Positions 12,586 through 24,326 of a stretch of 64,000 nt of DNA are shown here, piece after piece (the first letter of the stretch is position 1; every line of letters begins with the position of its first letter). This stretch comes from Rostratula benghalensis (taxonomy: Eukaryota; Chordata; Aves; Charadriiformes; Rostratulidae). Below the pieces are notes generated by a model, which was not told where the DNA came from, ran no database searches, and saw nothing but the letters and a program-made list of their open reading frames with translations. The stretch is taken from the NCBI GenBank assembly GCA_013399305.1, contig VXAI01000190.1, positions 186,001 through 250,000 of the forward strand. Direction: 5' to 3'. The translations under genes were made by a program, and so were the position numbers.

Positions 12586-12619
12586 AGGTGTGTAAAACAC
12601 AAATGTGTTTTACACAGCT
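12586..12619. repeat. Near-perfect palindrome, 13-bp perfect core arms
   Basis: The perfect core is tgtgtaaaacaca (12589-12601), a 2-nt AA spacer, then its exact reverse complement tgtgttttacaca (12604-12616). Allowing one G:G mismatch, the arms extend to 16 bp (ag / ct on the outside). A short-spacer inverted repeat of this length is unlikely by chance. It can extrude as a cruciform or fold as a compact RNA hairpin. Confidence 0.9.
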
Positions 12620-13261
12620 TTCAGCTCTGATCTTCTCCTGCTACAACAGTTTAAAATAGTATTTTGTTAAACATTCAAAGTTCCTTCAGTTTAACCGAAG
12701 GAAGAGCTGGTATGGAGAGAAGCAATAATCTGTATCTTTGCCTTACTTTTGAACAGAGAATGCAAATGTGGTTGAGAACTACACAGAGAGAAGTTAGAAT
12801 CATTAGCAAAATAGAAAGGTGTGTTGAATGCAATTCAGCAGAGATCTAGCCTTGGTCTTCTCCTATGCAAAGTTCCATAAATAATCTATATGACAGAACA
12901 GAGGATATAATTCTTTGTATTAAGTCAGTACGGAAACTGAAGGGATTAGATTAGATACGTGTATTCCTGGTAAACAAGACAAATGGCCCAGAAAAACGAA
13001 CAAAGAGCAACAAAACACAGAAATATCAGGATAGATGAAAAGCATTTAAGATGGAAAAAGCTAAATACTCTTTAAGCACAGAACAAGCAGCAGACTAAAG
13101 TCTGACCATAGAAGAGTACTCAATTAATGTGCCTATATGATTAAAATTTAAATGGCAGGAATTAAGCCTGCAAGACATGTGACATAGTTCTTTGTTTTGT
13201 TGAGCATTGGAAGTACCCCAAGAAATTTATTGCATACAGATTTGAAGATCCCACCTCTGGA
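12620..13261. other. Gene-free stretch
   Basis: No gene and no clear repeat is visible here. A 61-codon frame (12664-12849) has no recognisable features. Confidence 0.6.
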
Positions 13262-13412
13262 AAAAGTAGGATTACTTGAAGAGCCGCTGGAGAAGAGCAG
13301 TGAGAACGATCTGAGATCTCTAATGAGGTTGTTCTATGAGAAGAGAACAGATGACTGTGAACAGTGAAACAGAGGAGAGGGATACACGAAAACAGTCTTT
13401 AAGAATGCAAAA
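13262..13412 (+). mobile_element. Decayed CR1/L3-like LINE fragment (probable)
   Basis: Three successive stretches resemble the C-terminal coding end of old CR1-group LINEs. The first is around gagaagagcagtgagaacga (the RRAT region). The second is ttctatgagaagagaacag (the YEERL region). The third is aacagtctttaagaatgcaa (the VFKY-type region). Spacing between them fits the family, but indels destroy any frame. The assignment is by eye and moderate. Confidence 0.5.
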
Positions 13413-14633
13413 GACTGATACAAAGCGTGAAAAAAAGCCCCAAGCTTAACTTGCATATTTTCCTCTGAATAAGGATAGCCAATACTGCCACATTACTGGG
13501 TACAAAATGCTCAATGTTACTGTAGGTGGTGTCTGGTGAGGGAAGATTGCCATCTCCTTGTATGAAGCTCACTTTCAGGTAATTATACACTCTATAAAGG
13601 TTAAGGACTGCACTTGAATTTCAAGGAAGGGACCTTAGTGTAAGACTATTCCAGGATTGTGTGTATAGTCTGGATAAATTTTTATTACTTGCAATAAAGT
13701 AAAGTAATATCTTTCTAAAAGTTGAACTTCTTCCTGGAATGTGTGTGTGTGAAAATCCTTTGGGCCAAAGAGGGAGACCATCATTAGGTCTCTGCCTGGG
13801 GGAAGGTAAATATTTATGTGTCCATAGTGGAACAGACTCATGAGGAAACGAGAAAAAAATCCTGAAATAACCTATGCCCAGAGGTCTGAGATTTTCCTTC
13901 ACTTAGCAGAGGTGCGCATTTTTACCCTACTCACAAGTTAATCTCAGAAGATGTAATTAAGTTGCATTCTTCAAACATTGACATAACACAAAAGAAAAAA
14001 AAAACTGTACCGAGAGGGCTCTTTTTTTCCTCCTAAACGTTAAGTGTACTTCATAAAAGCTTTATTAAGTTTTACAAGTGAGCTAGCCAGAGAATATGCA
14101 ATTTATGAATCCCACTGGATTTTGACTAAAGATGTATCAGGCTGGCAGGTGACATCAGGAATTAGGCAGCAATGTAACAGAAATGCTAGGACTTCCTTAC
14201 CCATTTCTGGCTCCTCAGTTAAGTGAGATTTTTGTGAGTGCTCTGGCAGCCGACAACAGGGTCCTCCAGATACTGCAGTGAAATCTTCTAAGTTTAACCA
14301 GTGAGTGACACCCAGGTGCCTTGGTCAGAATGTGCCAGCATCCCATGACTGAATATGGAAAAGAAATGGGGCTCCCCCAGCCCAGCTTAAATATTTTGTT
14401 GCACTCCTGCAGCTGAGGTTAGAAGCTGCAATGCTAGGAATGGGAGTTAAATGGCAAAGTCCACCCTTCCCTCATTCCTTGTGTAGTTGCCTTCCCAGCT
14501 CAAGATGGTGGAGGTGCTTTGGCTGACGCAGAAGGGTATTGTTTCAGTGCCAGAGGCAAGGCAGCTTCTCAGTTAACAGTAAATCTCTGCCTTTGGAACC
14601 GAAAACAAGTTGTCTGTTTTCAAGGGGAGTGAT
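13413..14633. other. Gene-free stretch
   Basis: No supportable gene. A short (TG)6 microsatellite lies at 13740-13751. Overlapping short frames at 13399-13902 (minus) have no recognisable family. Confidence 0.6.
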
Positions 14634-14715
14634 GAATCATAGAATCATAGAATGGTCCAGGCCAGAAGGGACCTCCAAAGGTCATTTAGTCCAGTGTCCC
14701 CGACAGAGGAGACTG
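14634..14715 (-). mobile_element. CR1 LINE 3' tip, reverse orientation
   Basis: The segment starts with the CR1 terminal repeat in reverse, atcatagaatcatagaatgg, and continues with agaagggacctccaaaggtc and atttagtccagtg. These are the landmarks of a CR1 3' UTR read from its end. Only about 80 bases remain, a severe 5' truncation typical of CR1. The two intact copies of the terminal 8-mer make the family and the orientation secure. Confidence 0.9.
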
Positions 14716-17602
14716 TGATTTTAGTATATTATCATTTTACTAATTTAAGTTGGTTTATGGTCCCTATATGGCACAAATATACGAGGAAGACAGCAGTGCT
14801 AGCATGTTAGAAGGCTAGTGTTTTTGAGTGGCTGGCTTAATACACATAGTCTTCATTTTTTCAGGTATTTAATCACCTGCCTGCTAACATAGTTGAGAAC
14901 AAACAAATCACACAGCTACTGTTTCATGTGTGCATTCACAACTTGCCCAGATACACTTGGATTAATTTTTCACCTGTACTTGTAAGTCCTGTAGTACACC
15001 TGTGCTCTGTTTAACAGCTACAATTGAAACTGTTTGTCTTATCATTTACAGGTTTTATTTTAAGGCAGTTTATTTATTCAACAGCATATTTAAAATTCAA
15101 ACTACTTATCTAGCAATGATTCTTAGGATTTTAATTATTGGTGTAATTAAGGTAATTGATTCATTGAATGTTCAGATAAGCAAAACGCCTTAACAAAAAA
15201 GAATCTCATTTAAAGGTAACAGAAAGTTTGAGACAGTGAGTATAAGTGAATGCAGCTATATTATCAGATTGCTATGAAATATGTTTATTTTTATGATTCA
15301 ATTTTACTTCTTGATAAAGAATTTTTCAAGTCTATTTTCTCTTAATGAAATATTCATTAAACACTGCTTGCATTTGTCTCTCTCTGTAGATGAATATAGA
15401 CAAAAGAATGGACAGAAATGAGAAAAGCATATATACACCCAAATAATATAAGGGAAAACAATTCTCTCTCACAGGAACCCAAACAGTCACCGTGGTGCTT
15501 GCTGACAGAGTAGAGCAGCAGGAGACAGCTAATGAGGCAAGTCATCCGTTATCATTGCAGTGCTTAGCCTGATTTAGTTATCTGAATCAAAATGACAGAT
15601 TCAGGAGGAAGGCTCCTGGGAACTTGACTGAAAATGTTATGTTGATGTAACCATGCATTGATCAGTCTGGTGGAGTGCCTCTTCGTCTCCATGCCAACAA
15701 CGAATAGAAACAAAAAAGCTGGGGTTAAGGGGCAGGCTTTCGGAAAACTGATATTGGGGAAGATATTTTCTTTATAAGCAGGTTTTGTTAAACACTGAAA
15801 TAAGCTTCATGCCTAGGAAGACACATGGCTCTTCAAAATCTGGGAGGTTTTACAATGTAATTTCAACTTGTCAGGAGCAATTTTCCTCTTCCCTTCTAGG
15901 ATTACTGAGAAGTTTAGCTTTAGCAGCTACAGTCCATGATGGTGGATGCTTATTAACTTTATTCTACCACAAAGAGGAAGAAACAGACTTTAACCATTTC
16001 AATACCAATAAAATGCCACTCAGTGGTGAAAAAAAAAAAAAAAGGTGGTGTTATACTATAAGAGAATATTCATTTTAGATGGGCAAAGTTAATCTTCAAA
16101 ATGATAAACATTTTTAGGAAAGATGCAATCTAGAAGAAAAAAGGTAGAACTTGTCTGAAAAATGTAGGAGAAAATGACAACCAATTTTGGCTAGAAGTTG
16201 AAGGTAGTGCTAGATTTTTCTGAGTGACAGGTCTAAAGTGGGCTTTCTTGAAAAATCAGTAAATGATCATTAAAAAAGAATATAAAGAATAAAGCCCCCA
16301 ATCCTTGAAAAAAAAATTGAGTTATTAAAAATATAGCAGTTCATTGTTGAAGCTTTCAATATCGTTTGATACAAATCTGAAAAATATATTATGAAAAAAA
16401 GAGTCAATTTCAGCTGATTTAAGTGTGAGAGATACTAACATTGAATCACAAAGGTCGGATACCTCTTCAGTGTAACCAGACCTCTGCTCAAAATGGTGAA
16501 GATTTCTGTGTTGAACAATTAAAAGTTCTTTTTCAGAGGAAATTTTACTGGCTTGTGGTGTTCAGCTGGGACTTACCAGCTGTTTTAAAAATAGATTTTA
16601 AGGTTTTTTCTATTTCCTAGGAACTGTACCCACACACTCATCTCTGAGGCCACAAGTGTTTCAGGCTAAAAGAATTTCTCTGAGACAAAAGGAAAAGTCA
16701 GTGTTTTCTGAAATGGATGTCTATACCCATTCCCCCCCTGTTCCTGAATTTCTGGAGATTTGTGGTTTTACTGAAAACTGTCTGAAACCTAGAATTCATA
16801 TTCCTGGGGAAAATAATAATAAATAACATGAAACATTCTGAAATTGAATGGAAAAAAATACATCTTGGACCATTGCTGAGTGGAAGACCTAAGCTTTTAC
16901 TTTGGGAGGGTCCAAGGTACTGTCTTTGGTAGACTCAAAGGGGTTACTGATCTCAAAGGATCCATCATCCCCATTCTCCAGCCATTCAACGGGTAGATAG
17001 TGGTGAAAATGGAGCCTGAAAAATTCCAGTACCGCAGAGTCAATGAGAAATCACAAACCATGAAGACTATATGGTAATTTTCCTCTTTGTATTTGAAAAA
17101 AGAATTTATAATCATAGCAACAATAATGATAATGAAATTATCATTCCACAGCTAAAACAGTGTGACATAAGGCAGGGGCATTTAATAAATGCAGTATTGA
17201 ACACCTCTAAATAGGGGTGCAGAGGGAAAGGAGAACACTCTTGTCCCAAATTTAGAAGACTCAAGGTTGCTGTGTCAATATACAAAGTTTCAGCAGCTTG
17301 CTTTCCTGTTGGAAGGAAAGAATACTTCATGTTTAATATTGCTTTGGGCAAAGTGAAATCTCTTACAGTCCTTCATCTTAAAGCCTTTATCCCTTCTGTC
17401 AGCAGAGTATGCACGTTCTTCAGTAGCATAGTCTGACCACAGTAGACCGTCAGTTGCTGAAATTTTGTAAATATGTACAAAGAGTAGAATTTTGAAAGAA
17501 AATATTTGCTTTTGGATTTTAAACAGATCATCATCTTGTTTTGCAGCCCCTGCAGGTTGACTTAACACAGTATTCTTATTTTAGCAATATAGGAGTTAAG
17601 AT
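14716..17602. other. Gene-free stretch
   Basis: No coding region is supportable. It contains an A15 run (16029-16043). The minus-strand frame at 16897-17115 looks less low-complexity than others but matches no family I recognise and lacks clear exon boundaries. Confidence 0.6.
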
Positions 17603-17795
17603 AATGTGGTAGAAGGCAGAAAATACGGGCTTCATTGCCACTTGCTCTATGAGTTTTATTGTGTGACTTTGACTCTGGACAAATCGTGTAATTTCTTTGT
17701 GCCTTTGTTCTCCCTCTCCTTCATAGTACTCCTATTCCTCATACTCTGTCTGTCTTTAAAATTTAGACTTTAAGCTGTCTCAGTTCATAGCAATC
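17603..17795 (+). mobile_element. MIR/CORE-SINE-like remnant
   Basis: Around 17650-17705 the text ttgtgtgactttgactctgg, acaaatcgtgtaatttcttt and gtgcctttgttctcc aligns with the MIR-type core that reads TGTGTGACCTTGGGCAAG, then TCACTTAACCTCTCTGTGCCTCAGTTTCC. A downstream piece, aaaatttagactttaagctg, resembles the tail segment TTTAGACTGTAAGCTC found in related old SINEs. The level of decay is what is expected of a very old element. It is non-coding. Confidence 0.6.
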
Positions 17796-19520
17796 TCATC
17801 TGATCAGACTATTTAAAATACTTCATATACCTCATAACATGGACATACACTGCTTTGTGTGGGAGCTCATTACTATTCTCCTCATGTGACAGCCAACTAA
17901 TATAGACTAATCTTGTACCTACATTTAAAAAAAAAAAAAAAAGAAAAGACAAAAAAAGAGATTCATTGCATTCATTACTACATATCTCAAGGCCTCTTCA
18001 GAACTCCAGTTTTATGTTCAAAGTCACTGAAGTAGATCTAGCACCCTTTCCCAGTGTTCAGATGAATCGACCTTTCCAGAAATCTAGAATTCTCCCCTTT
18101 ATCCGAAATCACAAAACAAAGAAGATTTTAAGTATTCTTTTACTGAATAAAATGAAAAGACTAATTTTACAAAAGGTGTTTGTGACTGACTGTCCCATAG
18201 GCTCAGCTGAAAAATATGTGCAGAAAGAGGTTATGCCGTCCTTGTATGTCATACTCCCATCAGCTTTTTGTTGTGCTCATAACTCAACCAGGGATCCAGC
18301 CCAGGGCTTGTACCAGGCTAACCTTGATGCATTTTCACACAGTTCATAAAATTTGTAAGGTTCTGCCCCTCTTGTTGGAGGAGACTGTAAGAATAATATG
18401 AAACCTGAAAAGCATAGAATTCTTACTGTTATGTAGGTGTTAAACAAATATGAATTTTTGTATAATTATATGTTATTTGTTAATTTTTATTAAACATCCT
18501 CATCTTTCCTGTGAGCCCAATATCTATTTCCATCAGTACTGCCATCTGAGTTCTATGTCACAAATATGCAAAAGCTGCCTAATGACTAAACAAGAAACCT
18601 ACGGTTTCCATTCAGGACTACTAGGAATCTTGTGCACATTGGCTGCTCTAGTAAGCATCTCTAATAGACATCCTTAAAAAAATGCAGGAAAGAAGTAGCT
18701 GAAAGAACTGTTCAGGAGATCACTGCCTTAGATGAGATAACAGAGGCTAAATAGTCACCAGTCTCAATTAAGAGCTTAAATCTTTTTTGTGGTTTCCCCA
18801 ACTTCATGGATGGTTATTTGTTACTTCACCTTTGAATTAGTCTAATGATAAAACTGTGCCCAAGTAAACTTTTATCCTTTAGAAACAGCACCTTTTGGGC
18901 ACAATCAAGACATTATAAAGAGGTGGCCTGAAGACTGGTATATCATCTTCCACTCGGGCAGAATGTTTGTACCAAAACAGTTTGCCAAGCTGTTTATGAA
19001 CTACACACAACCAGCAACAATTAATGTAAGTTTTAGTCTGTGTGAGACACTTTAATTAACATAATAAATTTCTTTACCAAGGAGCTGGATGACGGACACA
19101 GAGCTGGATATCAGAGAATCATCATGCTTTTATAACAGAGTGGCATTATCCATAGTGCTCCAAGGGAACATGTAGTACAGGTAATGCTTGTATAAATGCA
19201 AAAAAAACCCACAACAACCAAACAAAAAACTTCACAGAAAGTGGAGACATTTGCCCATGTGAAAAAGGCTAAAAATGGTGATCAAGGCTTATGGATTGGA
19301 AAGGTCTTTTTTTTTTTCCATGAAGGAAAGAGCGTATCTTAATTTGCTTAAAACTTCTTGGACTCAAGAGAATAGGACACTGGGTTTTTTGAAGTAGAAA
19401 TGACAATAAGGAAACACCTGGCTCCACCATTAACTACTCCACCTAATGAAATCCAACTATGTGACTAAATTTTGGCTAGGTGGATGGATTAAATGGCATG
19501 ATTAATGTATATCCCACTCT
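17796..19520. other. Gene-free stretch
   Basis: It contains an A16 run at 17927-17942 and an A/C-rich tract at 19200-19230. The 127-codon plus-strand frame at 17966-18349 begins in low-complexity DNA and shows no family features. Bases 19418-19480 faintly resemble a plus-strand MIR core but are too weak to call. Confidence 0.6.
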
Positions 19521-19632
19521 GTGATGTGAAAACAGGTTTCCAGAGATACAATAACCTGCCTGAGGATGGTAGAGCAAAAAATAAATTCGAATGTCTGCAT
19601 GCTGATCCAATACTATTCCCACTGGATCATGT
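19521..19632 (-). mobile_element. MIR/CORE-SINE-like remnant, reverse orientation
   Basis: In the window orientation the segment reads aaaacaggtttccagagata, then caataacctgcctgaggatg, then gtagagcaaaaaataaattcg. This parallels the reverse complement of the MIR core (AAACTGAGGCACAGAGAG, TTAAGTGACTTGCCCAAGG, then CAGAGCTGGGATTCGAAC). The order and spacing fit, with heavy substitution. It is a non-coding fossil. Confidence 0.6.
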
Positions 19633-21481
19633 TATTGTACATAGTAAGACACTATTTTTTAATAGAAAATTCTCTGTAACAGGATGCTCAAGAAAAATAA
19701 CATATTTTTTCTAAAATTATTTTGCCCACTTACCAGATAAAATAAACACATTTTTGTTTCTAAAAAAGAGGATTGGTATTTTTGAAGAGCAAACCAGCAT
19801 TTAACTACTTTTTTTAGCGCTAGTTGAGTTATTGCTGGAATTAGTAACGCAGTCTACAGACACAGATAACTCAGTTGATTAAAATTATTAGTTTAATAGT
19901 CTAGGCCATTGTAAACATCATGGATGGGATGAAGACGTGTCAAACAGCCAGTATTACCAGAAGGAATATGAGTGAAAATACATTGCATAATCATATAGGG
20001 CTGTAGAAATTGTTATACTTTAGGTTTTAGAATTAAGCACCAAATGAGATACAGAGAATGAATTATTTTCATCTGTCACCATTAGTTGCAGGTGCCCTGA
20101 GCAGAGTGAAGGTGATAACACAGCTTTATTTCCTGCCTTGGTAAGATATTTCACTCTATTTGATGCCGATGCTAATGCCAGTCTATCAAATGCCTTTTAT
20201 ACTCCTATGGAACAGTACCTATACCTATGACCTAAAGATTATAGAAATACCATTAAGGATTTTCAGTAACAATGCAAGTTTTACATTATGTGGGCCGAGC
20301 GTATGAAAAGCGAAGTGAAAAACATGGTGCACAAAGAAAGCAAAGCTGATGTAACAGGAAGTCTGATGAAACACAAGATTCAAGATTGCACATTAAAACT
20401 ACTTCTGTTCTGTTTTTTGTACTTTTCAATCTCTTCATTAGCTTTCTTGCTATGCTTTTTTTCTTTTTCCTGAGATCTCGCATAAATTACACAAAATTGA
20501 GTGACTTAAAGTCCCATTAAAAAGTCCCATTTACCGTAAGGAAAATGGTCTCTTCAATGATGAACTTGAAATCACAATGTAGTCCTTAAAACCAGTTACT
20601 TTTTTTTGTTCCCATGTAAAAGGTTGAAGGATACCCTTTAAAACTTGCATTTAAATTAGGAATTATGTACACAAACTAAGCTTCCTGTTGCATTTAAAAA
20701 TGAGAGACAGAGCAGTTTGAGTATTATCAGAGGAGTTAACTTCTGCTGTAAACCAACCCCAGAGGAAACCTGAATATAAAATGAATTGTATCAGAGCCAA
20801 CACTTTATTTTCTAAATCCTGAAATTACATAACCACTTACTTCTTATCTCCTCATTGGGGAAAAAAACAGTTAACTATATCCCTTCCTCCTTTAAAGATA
20901 TTTCCAGATTGTCTGCTAAATTGATTGTTGTTGCATTCCACTTATGTCTACTGCTGAGTCAGCAGTTTATTGACTATTCCAGCCACCTGCAATAGTGAGC
21001 TTGGTTCCTTAAGCTTAGTACATAGTAGTCAAATTTGGCTTAGGATGACTTCTTTTCATATTGGGTGGTGCTGTATATTAAAAATGGCCTGAAATCAATC
21101 AGCCTTTCCTTCTAGGAATTTCCATGCTGTATGGATGAAATGTAAATATTTATACAGAAAAGCACACCGGATTAATGGCAGCTGAAAAGAGAAACCCATT
21201 TCTACTTCTAGCCTCTTAGCACAGGAAATTGCAGAGAGTGTTCTGAGAGCATTACATGCTCTCTTTGAAACTCAGGAGGAGCTCCGAGACTCCAGAAACA
21301 CTCTGTAATGGTTTCACAGAGCAAATCACAAGGACTTTGCTCCTCTGCGTTTTTCTGTGGCAGTAGAATAGAGGGCAGACTTTCAAACTGCACTTATTAT
21401 TAGCCAGGACAAAACAGGAGAGAGGACCAGATTCCAGAAGTAAAAAGCTTTTCAGCCATTGCCCTTCTGCTTCTTTGTGGT
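19633..21481. other. Gene-free stretch
   Basis: No supportable gene. Short frames on both strands at 20286-20483 and one at 21208-21393 (minus) are unassigned. Nothing repetitive beyond short T/A runs was noticed. Confidence 0.6.
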
Positions 21482-21515
21482 AAAAAAGGAGAGGGGGAGG
21501 AGGGGGGAAGAAAAG
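21482..21515. repeat. 34-nt homopurine tract
   Basis: An uninterrupted run of A and G, beginning A6 and containing GGGGG and GGGGGG blocks. Such tracts can form triplex (H-DNA) or G-quadruplex structures and often vary in length. No retroviral or other element edge is visible around it, so it is not called as a polypurine tract of an LTR element. Confidence 0.8.
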
Positions 21516-23085
21516 TTTAGGACACTTTAAGCTCTGGTAACATTTTCATTCTTATCTCCAAATAGTTCAGCCAGCCTCCTCTACTCTAATACGATTCCTG
21601 AGTACAGCAGGACTTGTTTTTCTTCCTGCTTTTCCTCATATTCTTACATTCAATTTAAAGAATTCACTTGTTCCCCAATAACTAATGAAATATAAATGAA
21701 GTTCCAGAACCAGAACACTAAATCAGGCCTTGGAATGGTAATGGTCAGGCAGTGGCAGTTTAGAAAATCTTTTGGTTCCTGATACAGCCCTGAAAAGGGA
21801 AGTGTCCCACCTACAAGAATAGCAAATTTACTTCAAGATGCATCAAGTCTAAGTTGGCTGTGTTTCCAAATGCATAGAGTATTATTTATATACGGTCAAC
21901 GCTGCATCATTTTATCTGAGTTTAGCCTTTTGATGTTGCTTCAGTGTGTCCAGAACTCCAGTTCAAGGTAGGGATGTTTAATCTAGTGGGTAGGGACTGG
22001 AGAAAACTTGGAGATTCTTTTGGAAATTAAATTTTATTTTACTTTATTTTTTCTAAAAATATATATACAAGAGCTTCAGAAATACTTATACCGTGTGTGA
22101 ATTTAATGCAACTTCAGCCAACAGTTTTAGCAAGAGGGAGCTGGGAAAAAATTCAAAAAGTGTTATCATTTTATACCATGTGCTTTCTATGCAAACATTT
22201 CTTCTTTCTGACTAGGAACCATCAGCATTTATTTTGTAAGGATTCTATGCCCTCAAATTTTAATTTTTTGTTTAAAAAAGGATATGACAATGAAACTAAT
22301 GCAGATTTTTTTCCCCTGAGGATAATTTTCTTAGGTCGATGCAGCTTATGCTTTTTCAATTTTTTTTTCTGGTTCCATCAATAAACTGAGAAACTCATCT
22401 GCCATTTGCACAGTTCTGTTTTTTTGTTCACCTGACATCATTGGAACTTGGTTGTTTCCTTTGCATATATTAATAAAGTGATAAAGATGCAGCAGTACAA
22501 AAATATTTACTGATTACTATTTCTGGGACCTCATAGTTTTCAAATTAAGTTGGTTTTTTTGCACATCTGTAATTGAGGGCAGTGTTCGTCCTGCAGATCT
22601 TTATTACCATAATGTGAGAGAAAACAAGAACTGTGAATGCAGTTAGCACAAGTACAAATAGCAGTTACAAAAATAAATCTTTCTCTTTATAAACTGAAAT
22701 GTAAAGGCTGAAATCATGAGAACTTAAACCATTTTAGTCATTTTACACACTGTCTTTTCTACATATCTTCACTTCTTCCTTTTAGCCAAAGGCAAAGAAG
22801 GACAAGGGAATGAGTAAACAGCCTGAATCTGTTTTGTAAGAGATCATGTCAGTTGTTGTTAACTGTTATATTATGTTTCATTGGGCTGGTTGAAGGCAAA
22901 CAGAAGGTCAAAATATTTGTTTTTCTTATTTGGCTTTCTTATCTTTGAAACAAGATTCAGTTAAACCATTTCGACTGAATTCAAGATTTTTAAATGCATT
23001 TTATTAGAATCACTCACTGTTTCAGGCAATATTTTTAGAAAGCAAAAAGCCCTTGAGAGGAACATAGGGATGCAATACCTTTCTT
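21516..23085. other. Gene-free stretch
   Basis: No gene or clear repeat. The 95-codon frame at 22097-22384 is Phe/Cys-rich because the DNA is T-rich, and it shows no domain. Confidence 0.6.
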
Positions 23086-23104
23086 GGGGGGGGGCAAGGG
23101 AGGG
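23086..23104 (+). repeat. G-rich tract with G-quadruplex potential
   Basis: Nine consecutive G, then CAA, GGG, A, GGG. With the nine-G run split into two tracts this provides four runs of at least three G, so a three-tetrad quadruplex is possible on the plus strand. It is striking against AT-rich surroundings. No promoter or gene is evident nearby. Confidence 0.6.
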
Positions 23105-23887
23105 AAAGTGACTACACAGTATATAAAAATGTCATACCTGTAAGAGCTATCATGAAAAACATGAGCTCATTCTAACTGCACCCTGTAAGCATAAGAAGAT
23201 GGTTATAAATTGAATCAATAAACATTAGGCAGATATCTCATCCATAGATATTTTCCATTTTTTCCATTAGTGAACATAAAAGAACTTTGGGGGGGTGAGG
23301 TGGGGTGGTGGTTGGTCGACCACACCTGGTGGTGGAGAGGTCATTATGTTTTGGGTTTTTTTAAAGATGGAACACAAATTGTCCATGGTAAAATGTAGGT
23401 AATGTAAGAATGAGTAAAAGAACATAACTTATCCAACAATGAGCTCAAAACTCTTTCTACCAGGAAATGTGTTATTTTGCAATCTTACTTTTGACTGCAC
23501 TGACAAATACAGCTCATCCCCTGTAATTTTTCAGTTACAGTCACAGACTTACACATTTTTTCCTGCACTGAAAACCAATCCGAGATTTAGATATGTTACC
23601 ACACACAATACTTTTGAAAACTGTTTTCAGAAGTTTCAGGAGTTCTGTCTATTGAACCCTACACTGGTAAGTTCCTCAGATAAATGGCTTTTTGCATCAT
23701 GGAATTGTTGTACCAAACAATCTTATTACTTTGTTGTAAATTCTTATCTTCATGCATTCAGTCATTATCAGTTCTGGAAACAGACATGATTTCCTACACA
23801 GATTTGAAGAAACCTGCCCTTCCCTACTGTCAAATGAGAAGATGCATGAAAGTGTCTTGAAGTTGCAGAACATATAATAAATATTAT

Positions 23888-23929
23888 ATAAGCTTTCCCA
23901 GTAATAAAAATAAATAAGCTTTCCCAGTA
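23888..23929. repeat. Direct repeat, 26-bp period
   Basis: ataagctttcccagta occurs exactly at 23888-23903 and 23914-23929, separated by AT-rich sequence. It is a short local duplication with no further inferred role. Confidence 0.8.
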
Positions 23930-24277
23930 TGGCATGATAGACAAACAAAAGACCCCGCTGAAAGTGCAGGCTCTGAAATTCTATGTTCCAAAGTAACCTT
24001 TATTTGCTAATGAAGACCCCTTTATCCCACCATGTTCTGAGATATCAGTGCTTTGCTTTTACCCATGTGCGGGAAGATTTCTGTTTGAAAATGCTGTTTG
24101 GGGAAGAGAAGTGGCTGACTGGGTGAAATTATTATTTGAAGTAATTTTTTAAGAACTCAGAACTTGTTCATGGACACTTTTCCTAATTTCAATAAAAACA
24201 AAGATAAATCATAGCAATATTTTCGACAGGGTTCCTGTCAAATGAAAAATGAAATATTACATCAAGAAAGCCATGCT

Positions 24278-24326
24278 CACTTGGAAGATCCTACACGGAT
24301 ATCTCTGAGTCATCACCTTCCAAGTG
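24278..24326. repeat. Inverted repeat, 10-bp arms, 29-nt loop
   Basis: Arms cacttggaag (24278-24287) and cttccaagtg (24317-24326) are exact reverse complements. The arms also resemble NKX2-type words (CACTTGAA / TTCAAGTG) only partially. A chance origin cannot be excluded. Confidence 0.6.

Noticed and set aside
16897..17115. 72-codon minus-strand frame with a less low-complexity translation
   Set aside because: I could not match it to any family, and it lacks convincing splice sites. It could be an undetected exon, but there is no support.
17966..18349. 127-codon plus-strand open frame
   Set aside because: It shows no family resemblance and no codon-usage signal visible by eye. An overlapping frame of another phase covers the same DNA.
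19418..19480. Weak plus-strand MIR-like core just before the minus-strand one
   Set aside because: The match is scattered and needs an insertion to align.
21482..21515. Purine run as the polypurine tract of an endogenous retrovirus
   Set aside because: No LTR, primer-binding site or gag/pol/env-like translation is visible around it.
23439..23789. 116-codon plus-strand open frame
   Set aside because: It is Phe/Ser/Thr-rich from T-rich DNA, with no domain or splice context that supports an exon.
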